Of a stretch of 64,000 bases of DNA, positions 15,778 through 27,419 are shown piece after piece (position 1 is the stretch's first letter; each line of letters begins with the position of its first letter). The notes beneath the pieces are model-generated. The model was not told where the DNA came from and did no database searches. It saw only the letters and a list, made by a program, of their open reading frames with translations. The position numbers and the translations under genes were made by a program. The DNA comes from Medicago truncatula. Its lineage: Eukaryota; Streptophyta; Magnoliopsida; Fabales; Fabaceae. Location of the stretch: positions 14,146,001-14,210,000 of the forward strand of contig NC_053046.1 of assembly GCF_003473485.1 (NCBI RefSeq), given 5' to 3'.

Positions 15778-18700
15778 TCATTCCATGGTATCAGCCTGCT
15801 TTCTAGTCAATCGAGCATATAGACCGTCTTTCAAGAGAAGTTCCCTGTGACTTCCATTCTGAGAGGCAGACAAATATGTTTCAGGTTAAGGCAAAGAACG
15901 GATAATAGAAAAATAAAAGAATGAATGTAGTTTTTCATTCAAACACATGAAACCCAAATAGTTCCAGAAATAAATGCGAATTTAAAAAAATGCCTTATTC
16001 TATTCATATGTTCTGAGGGCAACCAAATCAAGTGTCAATAGTTATTCTCTTAATGGTGTATATCCATCATGATCCAGCAGAGAAATTTAAGGAGTCAAGT
16101 TTGTATTTAAAATAATGCAGAGAAATGTGAAACCTTGCAGCTCAACTTTACAGTGTCAATGGATAAAAAAACAAGTGATGAATATATAAAAGATACTGAC
16201 GTTTAAAAAGGAACATTTGTAAAAATAATTAGGGCATTCAAAATAAATCATCAAATCACCAACCTCAACTATTTGACCCTTATCCATCACAATAATCCTG
16301 TCAGCGGCTTGTATGGTAGAAAGCCTGTAAAGCAGATCATATATTTCAAAACTTTACCAAAATATCAGTACCATTTAATTGACACTGAACAAAAGTATCA
16401 CCTGTGTGCAATGACTATGACACTTCTCCTTGTTGAAGAATCACTTCTAACCGATCGAAGAACACCCTACATGTAATGGAAACTGAAGCATCAATATCCT
16501 AACTTGTTATTTATCACCTATGAAAGCACAAACACGACACTGACATGTAGAAACCGGTAATAATTTATAACAATGGAATTTATTTTATGTAATCGCATGA
16601 GTCAATGTTGTGTCGGAGTCAGACATTGACTCGTGTCGAACACCGGACACACCTTCAATCGGAAGGGTCGGTGTTATTATTTAGTTTATCACACTTCACA
16701 TTTAGTGTCTCTAATTTTCATCTGGCTTCTAGTAATTATCATCTTCCATAATCATACCTTCACATTATGTTCACTTTCAGCATCCAATGCACTAGTGGCT
16801 TCATCAAGAATCAATATTTTCGGGTCCCTAAGAATGGCCCTAGCGATAGCAATTCGTTGCTTTTGTCCGCCACTTAAAAGATCGTCATCAACAAGTGTCT
16901 CATAACCACTAGGAAGTGCTGAGATAAAGTCATGAGCATAGGCCTGCTTTGCAGCCCACTCAATATCCTCCTGATTTACATCGCGGGTACATCCATATCT
17001 GATGTTCGAGCTAATATCCATCCGGAATAACTTCGGTTCCTGTACAAATAAAAAAATTCCGTTATAAGAAAGGAGCTATGTCGATTCAATGAATTTTGTC
17101 GCTGTTAGTTTTCCTAAGTACCTGTCCCACATATCCGATCCTCTCTCTCCACCACATGACATCCAAGTCTTTGTGAGGGACACCGTCTATCAAAATCTGC
17201 AATAAAACAATTTATTAATATTCAAGATAAAATGGTATCTTCCCTAAAACTATCACCCGCATGACATATGTACTGTATATCTAATTATGAGAGAGCAATC
17301 TTAGATCAACGTCTGCAATTATGGAAAACACTGATTTAAGCTTAACAAGTTCGAATTACAAAAACAAATAGTACAAAACTAAATATAATCAGCCAAAGTT
17401 GATTTTAGGCGAAAGTAATACAATCAAGTACGAGAAAATCAATAACTTACCGGTAAAGAATCTAGAATCGAAGGTATAAGCACCTGGATTCAGAACACAT
17501 GAAGTTCTCTAACCTGATCATTAAAAGTGTTTAATTGTATCTTTGGTCTCTCGTTTAGGATATTTGTGATTTTGGTCCTTCATTCATTTTTTGAGCTATT
17601 TCAATATCTCAATTTTTAAAATTAAGCATATATTGATTTTTCAATATCTCGTTTAGGAATTGTCCTGCTGTCAATTTTGTTTCACCTAAACACTAGAAGT
17701 CTAATTTTTCAATAAAATAATTGAGGCTTGTTGATGGATTTAAGATTTCAAATAATTAAGTGAAAGAATGTTTAGAGCCATGTAATCAATTTAACTTTAT
17801 GAAAATTTTAATATATTACGAGAAGTTTAACAGTTTTGAATAAATAGAAAGGGATGGGGGAACTTAATTGTAAGTTTGTAACAATAGAAAAATTGAGACT
17901 AAGGTCGCCAAAAAAATTATTCAAGGATCAAAATATTACATAACTCAACTAGAGGGATCAAAAGTGTAATTAAGACTATTAAAAAGAAGCAAAGATAAAA
18001 ATAATCTCATATCTCTGCACTTCTAGTTCAACTATAGAGGTTAACACTCTCATGAGATATGAAACATCCAATGGAAGAGAGAACGGTCATTTTTGCAAAA
18101 GATAGAGGATAATTCCTTTTGACCGCTTGCATAGATTTGGTAAAACCAGAGAACCCCTCCTCCCATAACAATAACATACATCAAAAAAACGTTGCTTTAT
18201 TCCCCACTTAGACTTTTCATTAAAATTCAATATGTTTAACTAAAATTATCTTAGTCCAATATCAGTTTTAACGAAATAAACAAACTCTACCTGACCACTT
18301 GTAGGCTCGTAGAGACGGAGTAATAGATTCACCAAAGTGCTTTTCCCGCTACCACTAAGACCAACCTATGCAAATAAAAAGATTCAGCAGATCAGCCTAT
18401 TAAGCATAATGCAGGGAAGGAAGGATGGAATTGAAGAGACTAGAAGCAATTGCTTACAATGGCAACCACCTCACTAGGATTGACAACAAAGTTTACATGC
18501 TGCACTACATGTACCTGTTACAATTGAATGGGTCATTAATTGAGCTTCTATAAAAGACAATGATTTAAAAAAAGAGTATCAGATATACAAGCTTTCAACA
18601 CTATGAGTCAAGTGAAGATATTAGTTTTACAAGGTTTACCGTTGGTCTTGAAGGATAGTGAAAAGATACATTTACAAACTCAATATGCCCTGTTAAACTC

Positions 18701-21700
18701 TGCAACTTCACTCCTGTAACAAAAATTACATCCAACCTTCAAATATATTTGAAATACAACACATACAAAACGTTATGTGGTAATTCGTCTTGTCTGTCAT
18801 ATGAACTTTATCTTTTCTATTATTTATTAAGTTATATTATATGATACTACAGGTGGACGAGGGAGAATAGAAGCAAATCCTAGTTTGTATATAGGTGGTA
18901 ACTTAGTAAAATCAAATGAAACATGAAAAGGATTAAATCAACATGTTGTTTACTAATGAAATAGCTGAATTGAACATAGCTCTTAAAAATGCTTACCTTC
19001 TGTTATAAATTGGTTGCTAGGTGAGAGATCCATCAAGTTGAACACCTTTTCACTAGCTCCAACTGATTGCATTAAATTGGATACATTATCCCCCACCCAC
19101 CAGGTTGAATAAATTAACCATTCACTATATAGTATAAACTTAGTAAGTTTCTCTGCTGTAATATGACCCGATAGAATAGACATTCCTCCAAACAGCACAG
19201 CAATAATCTATATCATCAAATGTTTCAATAAAAGCAAAAGTCAAGTACAAAGGTTTAAAAGAACTGAAAAAATTATTGACTTTAATTCTAGAATTTTTTT
19301 ATTAAATATGTAAGATCATAGGTTTAAAAGGAAAAAGTAAATCAACAACAGAAAACGTCATGACTTTTGAAACCCTTAGCCATACCTGAGTTGAATGATA
19401 AAGAGTGTTGAAGCTGAAATTCCAAAATCCATATGCAGCGCTTTGTCGCAAGCTTATGTCAGCTAATTTTTCAAGCCACCATTTGTACCTGTAGATAGAG
19501 ATGGACAAGACATGTGAATACAACATAAACAATGGGAACAAATGGATAACAAATGTTATAATTGTAATAGTATTATATTATTACCTTCCGTGTTCTTCTT
19601 CTTCAGTTCCATAAACTCGAACAGTTCTAATAAGAGAGAATGTCTCTTGAGCTACCTATGATTTAATATTGAGAAAATTGTTATTATCATGACAATTGGG
19701 AAAAAAATAAAACAAATTATTATAGTATAAGGCATCTTATTCTACATTATTAGCAGAAGCAGTGACTTCTTGGATCAACCTTGCTGCCTTCTTCTGGTAC
19801 CTATGCAGAAAGATATAATCAAATTAACACCGGTGACAGGAAAAGAGGTAGAAGCCAGGAAAGGAACTTAAAAACAACAACTTTTCATTTTCAGTATGCA
19901 ATATATGAACATTTCGAAAACACATTGTATAGGACAAAGCTTTACACTAGGCAACTGTAAGCAACTAGAAATGCAATATCAAATTGTTAAATGACAGATT
20001 TGAAGAAAATCAACAAAGAAGTACCATCCATAACGTAACATGACCGCTGCTAATATGGAGCATATCACCAGCGTACATAAACCAAGTGGCCAAGACAAAA
20101 TCAACAAGTAGATTAATGAACCTCCCCCCTAAGAAGACGAAAAAAACACTCCAGTTAAAGTCTCCATTGTGTGGGATAACTTCTATTAGCATTATTATGT
20201 CTTCTGTAAATAAATCAACCTGAAGGACATTGCGCAGTATCAAATTAAGATCATTTCCAATAACTCTTGAAACTTGCTGACAATCTGCCCCAAGTCTACT
20301 TGTCAAATCACCTACTGTTTCATTGTCAAAAAATGATATATCCTACAATAAGGGCACTAGCAAATGAGTTAAACCATACACCAAAAGAAGAAAATAAAAT
20401 AATAAATGCAACAAGAGAAATCAGTTATTAAGTGAAGTTGAACCTGAAGAAGAAGGGAAGAGTATAATGTTTCTCTCATTCTCTTAACCTGCACATATAA
20501 ATTATTTTAGTCAAGTTCAACGAGCATTGGGGACAGGGGTCTATAGAATGGCATTTGCTCAAGTACAATAGTCTTAATTTGATAACTATAATTCTTAATT
20601 CCTTATGGTAATCGAGTCCATTTGATTTGATTATGAACCATCTAAATTAACAACAACAAATATCGGCAGAACACTCACCAGAATCATGTTTGCAATGCCA
20701 AAAAAGCAACCTCGTATCCCACTGAAGCACAGGAAAACACTTGTCAGGAAACCTCGCATTTCATGTGCATGAATCATGAAAAAAAAGGTTTCAAACTAAA
20801 AGAACTAAGCAGGCCAAGTAACTTCTATATGATTGGTTTTAGCCAAATAAATACTACTAGATATCCTTAGAATCTCATAAACCATAACACATTATTTGCA
20901 ACAGGAAAAACACACAAATTAAGTGTTTGAACAGATTTGGATTTCATACTTATTGCTTGAGGAAAACCTTTTGGATAACAGACAATTCATGAAGTGGAGA
21001 AATAAAGCAGAACCATTGGTGATTTTGCTTCATACCACTAATTTCTATTAACAAAATTATAGAATGAAAGATAGCAAAATCACATCCTCAAAAGACTTCT
21101 AAAAATTGATGATAATTGTAGAAAAATAGAGAAGAATAAAAAATTACTGACTTACAGTTCATACAGATTAAATTCCTCTTCACTGTTTAATTATTTTTCA
21201 AATAATTCTGACCTACTATATTTCTGAAGTTGTTGTTCAGACCACTAACTGTGGAGATCCATTGTAAGATTTTTGAAGTTAATGCACATATCCGTTTCAA
21301 AAGTCATCAATTACTAACGTGTATATTAAGAGAAAAACCGCAAAGCATATAAAATTCTAAATATGGTTGATGTAATTGAATGCAATAGGGATTGACAGGA
21401 AAAATTGAATTTGGCCTAATTCATCCCTACAAAACAGACTTGTAAATTTAGAGATTTCTCTCACTTATAAACACATTTTCAGGTCATATCTCAATCAATG
21501 TGAGACTCTTAACAGAGGGAAAACAGAAAGGTAAGGAAAAAAGTGGACAAGATTAGAAGGCTCGTGTTTCAACTGCATATTTTCCTCTGAAGTTGACAAA
21601 TCCCTAATTTTCCACAGTCATGCATCTTGTACCGTCCCATCAAGATTAGAAGGCTCGTGTTTCAACTGCATATTTTGAATCCAATTCACCGAGTTGAAAC

Positions 21701-23009
21701 ATGAGTCGTCCAATCCCAAGTTGGATGACAGTTGCAAATCATTTTCCAGGTGCAGGGAGCCCAAATTAGTGTTTGGACATGTTGTGACATCATTTTTTTT
21801 TTTGACAAAATGTTGTGACATCATTTATTAGTTCAACCAAAATGTATCAATTATTTCCTTTATGTCTCGTCTATTCTACATATAGGACATACTTTGTTTG
21901 GATAAACAACTTAATTAAGCACTTATAACATAAGCACTAAACATATAAGTGCTTGAGCATAAGATATTTCTATGTCGAAAGACAAAATAAATTCAAAATG
22001 TTTCCATATAAGTTATAAGGTGTTTTCATAAACTATCTTGGAGAGCTTGTGGAAAAAAGCTTAAAACATATTGTGGGCATGTCATAAGCGGTTTCCATAA
22101 GCTCTCACAAAATGTTAGTAGATAAGTTCAAATAAGTCAATCCAAACATATCATAAACATAATATATTATCTACCAAACACCGTCAAAAACGCAACGAGA
22201 GCTATCTACTTAAGGTAAAGCAAATGCCACATCAAAAACTAAAAAAGAGGCCTAAACCAAACAACAATTAAGAAATTGAGAAAAATATAAGTTTGAAGAA
22301 GTAGAAGGGAGAATTGACCATACAAGATTTTGACCTGCAAATTCCAGAAGTAACACACATGAGAATCAGCAAACGCACATTCCCATGAAAAACTTTAATA
22401 TCACCACCTTGCGCCGAGAATATCGATGCTGTCAAAAAATGTGGTATAGAAATCTCCGAAACCTGAACAAACAAAAACACACAACTTTAATCTCATCATC
22501 AAAAACCACAAAATGGGCACCAAACAAATCCAAGAAAAAATAGTTATGCTACATACTGCTGCAATGATAAGAGCAGAAAAAGCAGCGAAAATAACCCATC
22601 TATCTTTCGCCACAAGGTTCCACATTTTACCCAAAGCATACCAAACGGTAACGGGTTGATTGAACATGGAAACCTCGACATCATCGGAGAAGTTCCACCA
22701 TGTTCCTCCAGGGAAAATAGAAGGAAGGAAAGAAACCAATTTGCGTATTCTGTCAAGAAACTCGTCAGAAGCATTGGAAGCTGATTCTGAATTGTTGTGG
22801 ATTGAAACTTCATTGATGGAAGATGATTTTATTGAAGAGGATAAGAGAATGCGTTTGGAAGAAGAGAGGGTGAAATGGTGGCGGTTGACGGAGGAGAATG
22901 TGATAAGAGGTTGGTGGCAGTGGCGGTGACGGTGGTGATGGCGGTTGTGAGAGGTTGAAGGAGGAAGTAAGTAATGATAGTGATGTGTGTTTGTGAGTAG
23001 TGGAGGCAT
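15778..23009 (-). CDS. ABCB26: ABC transporter B family member 26-like (TAP1), chloroplast
   Basis: Half-size ABC transporter, 701 aa (Arabidopsis ABCB26 is about 700). Exons: 23009-22557, 22462-22335, 20721-20679, 20488-20444, 20342-20220, 20128-20025, 19800-19746, 19655-19585, 19488-19386, 19207-18997, 18713-18640, 18514-18458, 18365-18291, 17196-17122, 17039-16758, 16466-16402, 16324-16264 and 15858-15778. All introns are GT-AG and exons total 2106 bases. The first about 70 residues are Ser/His-rich and basic, as in a chloroplast transit peptide. A transmembrane domain follows, containing [20 protein letters not shown]. The nucleotide-binding domain has Walker [10 protein letters not shown] (about 491-499), signature LSGGQ (594-598), Walker B ILILDE (614-619), D-loop SALD and H-loop His654. 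Family members act as dimers in the chloroplast envelope; the substrate is unknown. Introns 2 and 13 carry repeats, but the gene looks intact. Confidence 0.95.
17515..17985. repeat. degenerate inverted-repeat element in ABCB26 intron 13
   Basis: The left end (about 17527) reads GTGTTTAATTGTATCTTTGG and continues to gattttggtcc. The right end, reverse-complemented, reads GTCTTAATTACACTTTTGAT and continues to attttgatcc. The ends match over about 50 bases with many substitutions. No reading frame lies between. It looks like an old non-autonomous DNA transposon. Confidence 0.5.
21405..21515 (+). repeat. dispersed 'TTTGGCCTAA..ATGTGAGACTCT' repeat in ABCB26 intron 2
   Basis: Shares TTTGGCCTAA, CCCTACAAAA, GACTTGTAA, TTATA(A/T)A(A/C)A, GGTCATATC and AATGTGAGACTCT, in that order, with 63413-63530. 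The same arrangement is common in legume genomic DNA as I know it. No coding potential. Confidence 0.6.
21549..21675 (+). repeat. 35-bp direct repeat in ABCB26 intron 2
   Basis: A block starting AAGATTAGAAGGCTCGTGTT and ending GCATATTTT occurs at about 21549-21583 and again at about 21642-21676, about 93 bases apart. This is a small local duplication in an intron. Confidence 0.75.
21893..22150. repeat. MITE-like 'cataagct' element in ABCB26 intron 2
   Basis: Begins near TTGTTTGGATAAACAACTTA and ends near AAATAAGTCAATCCAAACATA, giving imperfect inverted ends (TGTTTGGAT / ATCCAAACA). The interior contains the 'ttttcataaactatcttggagagctt...tccataagctctc' phrases also present at 59.94-60.16 kb. 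Confidence 0.55.
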
Positions 23010-23035
23010 GGTGGTTGTGGCGAAGTAACGAAGAA

Positions 23036-23054
23036 GATGATGATGATGATGATG
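23036..23054. repeat. (GAT)6 microsatellite in ABCB26 5' UTR/promoter
   Basis: Six GAT triplets lie 27 bases upstream of the ABCB26 start codon on the minus strand (ATC repeats in the sense orientation). The site is a likely length polymorphism. Confidence 0.8.
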
Positions 23055-24103
23055 GGTTTTTGAGGTGGGAGTTAGAGAAGAGTGTTATGTGGTTCATGTG
23101 TATTAGAAGCGGCAATGGAAGTGCTACCCTGTTTGTACTCTTGTTCTTTCTCCTACCACACAATTATTACATCACATGTGCATTTTGAGTTTTGGTTGGA
23201 TTTCTTTTCATTACATTGGGGATGTGTTTGTTTTAGAGTTTCTTAGAAGAAGAAAAAAAATCACATTTATCATGTTTGTTTATAAGAAAAAACTCATTGA
23301 TTTTAAAATGAAAAGCTATAATGATTTTTTTTAAAAGGAAAAAGTTATGATGATTTGTTTTCCCTATAATCTATTTTTTGTTTTTAAAATGAAAAGCCTA
23401 CCTCTTGTAAGGTGTGGCTTACATTATTCATTCATGTTGAATGAAAAAAGTGAAAAAGTTTGATGTTTTTGAGATGAAAATGATAAATAATTATAATAAA
23501 AAATTAAAATGGTAAGACCTACGTTATTCCTAGATGAATCGAGGGTAATTTATCTCAAATGACAAATATAATTTGATTACATAACGGATGAGATAAATAT
23601 CACATGTTAAAAATCCTTCAGAGAACCTATATAAACCTGATGAAAATCCTTTTCTCTAAAGTGATTTTTATAAACAACAAACAGCTTTAGATTTTTTTTA
23701 AAAATCTATAAAAAAAAATTAACACAATTTCTTTTTACATTTGAACAAATGCACCATTATTTTAATAATCATTTGAACACTTCATTTAACCTTACACACA
23801 AAATTACATTTAATTATTTAAAAAATTGTAATTATTTAATTATTTTCTTTTTCATTTTTTCTCAATTTGAGTATGTGTGGGAGAGTATTTTTCACACAAG
23901 TTAAAGCAACAATGAGAGGAATAATATAAACCATGAAGAATATAAAATTTGTAAAATACATTCGTGAACATAACTCAATTAATATGAACATTGTATAATG
24001 TATGCAAATATCGAAGTTCGGACTTTAAATTCGCCACTTATTCACCTCAAAATTACCCTTGTAATAGCTTGTTTGACCAATCATTTTACTTTTGTGTCCA
24101 CTT
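23055..24103. other. intergenic stretch, ABCB26 upstream side
   Basis: AT-rich DNA between the divergent ABCB26 and RPL27A genes. Repeated phrases such as 'aaaatgaaaagc(ta/ct)' occur at 23.30-23.40 kb. No gene is supported. Confidence 0.4.
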
Positions 24104-24342
24104 GTATGGTACTACATATGTCTCATAATAACTGAGTCATTTGAATAAAAAAAAATATTTCAAAATAACTGATTCATTTCATTTTTCAATATAATATTAA
24201 TTACTTTTTTCCTTTTATAATTCTAATTAATATTAATTTCATTACTCCCAATTTAACATATTATACTTTGCATTTATAACAGTGTAGAATGCATATGTAT
24301 TTAACAAAAGCACTTAAAATCCGGAAAGGAGGAAGTACTATT
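24104..24342. repeat. degraded MITE-like element
   Basis: Flanked on both sides by GTACTA/TACTA; the left reads CATATGTCTCATAATAACTGAG and the right, reverse-complemented, TACTTCCTCCTTTCCGG. This resembles the widespread 'CTCCCTCCGTCCCATAATAACTGA' MITE class of dicots but with poor arms. Confidence 0.4.
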
Positions 24343-25300
24343 TATATCATCTAGTATTTTTATGCAAAGTGAACTTATTTACACTATATTCCGGTGGTAA
24401 GAGGGTTCAAGATTTATGTTATGTTACATTACTTGATTGAACATGGCAAAGGGCTAAATGCTTCCATAACTGGTTGTTTTTTTTTTGGTGGTGATTAACT
24501 GGTTGTGCTATGTGAACTGTTTCTACGCAGCAAAATTGTGTTTTCCTACTTTAATGTTTGTCTTAACCTGCGGCGGTTTGCAGCGCTTTACCTTCTTGAC
24601 GATGAAAATATTTTAGTATAAATTGATGATAAAATTATTTGATAATTTATAATCAAGTGTCTCTTCATTCTACATTTCCAATATAAGTGATGGAAAATTT
24701 ACGATGAAAATATTTGAAAGTAATGGAAAATTTACACCGTTCATTATTTTATGGTGAGTTTTTTTTAGTGGTTGGATCTTTATAGTGCACTATTTTTCAT
24801 ATGTGGATCAGGTTTTATATTTTAGTGGTCGTCATTTGACAGATAAGTTAAGAGGAAAACTTCATGTCACATGACCGGCTTGCATCTCTAGACTAGAGCA
24901 TTCGGAAAGTGTGCAATAATAGCATTTTTGATAGGGTTCGTTGCATCGTTGTGATTTAAAGGTGAATACCAAATATTTTGGATGTGGTTTAAAGCAATGG
25001 CAGAACAACCCTTTTATTGTCTTGCTACTGTTTAACAATTGGACTTTGTTCCTGGTTTTAATGTTTTTGTGCTCGACTTTATTTATTGATGGTAGTTTTG
25101 TTTTTACAATGATTGAAGTTATTTTTTAACATGGCTATTCTTGACACACATTGTGCAAGTTTTGTCGGTTAAAATGGAAAGTTAGAACAAATAAGAAAAC
25201 ATTGTTAAGTGCGGGGTTGGAAGAGAAATTATCAACTGACTCATTCCCTTTGTCATAGCCCATAGAATCAATAGCATACCCATTTGGTTTTCAAACACAC
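24343..25300. other. intergenic stretch, no gene seen
   Basis: AT-rich; includes two copies of a short phrase 'ggaaaatttac(ga/ac)..' near 24.69-24.73 kb. Some short frames exist but none resembles a protein family. Confidence 0.4.
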
Positions 25301-25483
25301 AAAAAGCCCAAATAAAATCCATTTTCCCATAAATACCCTCACCTCCATTTCTGAAAACCCCAAACCCTAAGGACAAAAACGTAAACTTATTCACATCATC
25401 ACCTACAAATACACCAAAACCCTAATTTTCATTTCTCGTTTCTGCGGCGAAACCAGAAAGAGATCACAACCCAACACACAACA
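25301..25483 (+). promoter_or_regulatory. RPL27A promoter/5' UTR with telo-boxes
   Basis: Two telo-box motifs AAACCCTAA occur at 25362-25370 and around 25417-25425. AAAGCCCAAA (about 25305), a match to the GGGCTT/site II type element, lies upstream. Telo-boxes plus site II elements are the known signature of plant ribosomal-protein promoters, coupling them to growth. The exact transcription start cannot be read from the sequence. Confidence 0.65.
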
Positions 25484-25927
25484 ATGACAACCCGATTCAA
25501 GAAGAACAGGAAGAAGCGCGGCCACGTCAGTGCCGGTCACGGTCGTATCGGAAAACACCGCAAGCATCCCGGAGGTCGTGGTAACGCCGGAGGTATGCAT
25601 CACCATCGCATCCTCTTCGACAAGTACCATCCAGGTTACTTCGGTAAAGTTGGTATGCGTTACTTTCACAAGCTCCGTAACAAATTCTATAACCCCATTG
25701 TCAACATCGACAAGATCGCTTCTTTGATTCCTCAAGATGTTAAGGAGAAAGCTTTGAAGGAGAACAAAGCGCCGGTGATTGATGTTACTCAGTTTGGGTT
25801 TTTTAAGCTTTTAGGGAAAGGTGTTTTGCCGCAGAATCAGCCTTTTGTTGTGAAGACGAAGCTGATTTCGAAGATTGCGGAGAAGAAGATTAAGGAAGCT
25901 GGTGGTGCTGTTGTTCTTACTGCTTAG
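25484..25927 (+). CDS. RPL27A: 60S ribosomal protein L27a (uL15)
   Basis: Complete single-exon protein of 147 aa, close to the usual plant length of 146. It starts [20 protein letters not shown], has the glycine/histidine-rich loop ([20 protein letters not shown]) of the uL15 family that threads into 28S rRNA, continues with [19 protein letters not shown], and ends [15 protein letters not shown]. It is a structural component of the cytosolic large subunit. Plant L27a genes are often intronless, so lack of introns need not mean a retrocopy; the intact promoter boxes argue for an active gene. The coding region is far more GC-rich than its surroundings. Confidence 0.97.
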   Translation: MTTRFKKNRKKRGHVSAGHGRIGKHRKHPGGRGNAGGMHHHRILFDKYHPGYFGKVGMRYFHKLRNKFYNPIVNIDKIASLIPQDVKEKALKENKAPVIDVTQFGFFKLLGKGVLPQNQPFVVKTKLISKIAEKKIKEAGGAVVLTA

Positions 25928-26020
25928 GTTTTTTGTTTTGTTGCTTTTGAACAATTTTATGTTATTTGTTTTCCTAGATTTGAACTTGAGATTATGTTGG
26001 TTTTGTTTTGGTTTAATTAT

Positions 26021-27330
26021 GAAAAACTACATATTCCAGTGATAATGATATATTATGCTTTTGATCCTAGTTTAACAATTATGCATTGTGAGATTAAGTG
26101 TTGGGAAATTACGTGTTTTAGAGCATGTTGATTTTGTTTTGGTTGAAATGCTGAATTGTTGTTATATGCTTTTGTTGTCCAGGTGTTTGTTTATGGTATT
26201 GTTTTTTGGTATCAAATTTTTTTGTCCTGTTTTAGTTTTTATGATTTGTGCAATGTGTGTTGTTAGTGTTGGGAACATATGTCTTTAGGATATGTTTGGA
26301 TTGATGGTATAGGTTTTTTATTTTTGGATAAGAGATGATGGTATAGGTTGAAATGAAATTGAATAGAATATTGTTATTTCATTTTATTTTAATTTGTTTC
26401 ATACTATACCATCTACTTTGGTGGGGGATTAAATAATTGTTACCAGTGGCCTTGGAAAATAATCTTGAGTTATGTCCTTAGATAACCATTATGCTTTTAG
26501 TTTTATCAATATTTTTGGGAAAACATGTGTTTTATGATAATAAAAAAATTATTGAAGGTAGGGAGTGGAATATAGTTAAATCAAATGTGATAGGTTGGTC
26601 AGATTTCAAACAATGTGTTTGTATCATTGCATTTTACTCTGTTTCATGCTATACTGATTGATATGGGATTACACTATTGTTTCACGCTATACTGATTGAT
26701 GTGGAATTACACTATTGTTTGCCTTGGCATCGGAAAAATAATACTGATGTGTTTGTCTTTGATGCTGTTGATTTTAGCAGCCTTGATCCCTGATATGATT
26801 TTCACTGTTATAATGTTTTATATTGCCTATTAACAGAGTTCAATGTTGAGTGTGGGGTTTCAATTGTCAATACTGTTTAAAGTCCTCCTTTAGGTTCAAT
26901 AATGTAGTTAGTGTTTTGTTGCATGTCATCATGGGCAAAGAGAAACTAGTGTCATGTTTGGTTTTATGATGTGATGCTATTCTCCTTGCCAATTTTTGTT
27001 GAGCTGTGATAGGTTGGTAGGTTCAATTTAGTCTCAGCATTTTGGTTCATGTCTTTTACCATGTGTGGCACTCCATTTGCCTGTTGTCAGGCTTCAATCT
27101 CACCTATTTTTGAGATACAACAACCTTTTTGGGATGGAGCAAAATGAAGTTTAAGTTTTGAACTATTAATTTTATTGTTTTATTGAATTTATAAGAAATT
27201 TAATATTTGTAGAAAGCATATCATGCATAAATTTCATTCTTGAGTTATAAGCATTTTCATGTTTCTTGATCATTATCTTCAACTCACTTCAGAATCTTTA
27301 CATCCGCACCACTTCTTTGCCTTTTCTTCA
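26021..27330 (+). repeat. dispersed repeat family, copy D (two overlapping units)
   Basis: Begins GAAAAACTACATATTCCAGT 94 bases after the RPL27A stop and runs through TTATGCTTTTGATCCTAG, GTTGGGAA, TCATACTATACCATC, a second start of the same series from about 26480, CAGAGTTCAATGTTGAGTGT, CACTCCATTTGCCTGTTGTC and AATCTTTACATCCGCACCAC. The series matches copy B (10.28-11.37 kb) in order. There is no reading frame. The first unit could be the RPL27A 3' UTR and flank. Confidence 0.7.
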
Positions 27331-27419
27331 GCAAAAGAGGCTTGTAAAATTCAGCAAGAGGCTTGTCATTTATGCTCCAATTAAAATATTAAAATATAAA
27401 GAACATTTTTACTAGACTT

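Noticed and set aside
25403..25735. Antisense frame of 110 codons over RPL27A
   Set aside because: It is the complement of a GC-rich ribosomal gene; the product has no family features and the sense frame explains all conservation.
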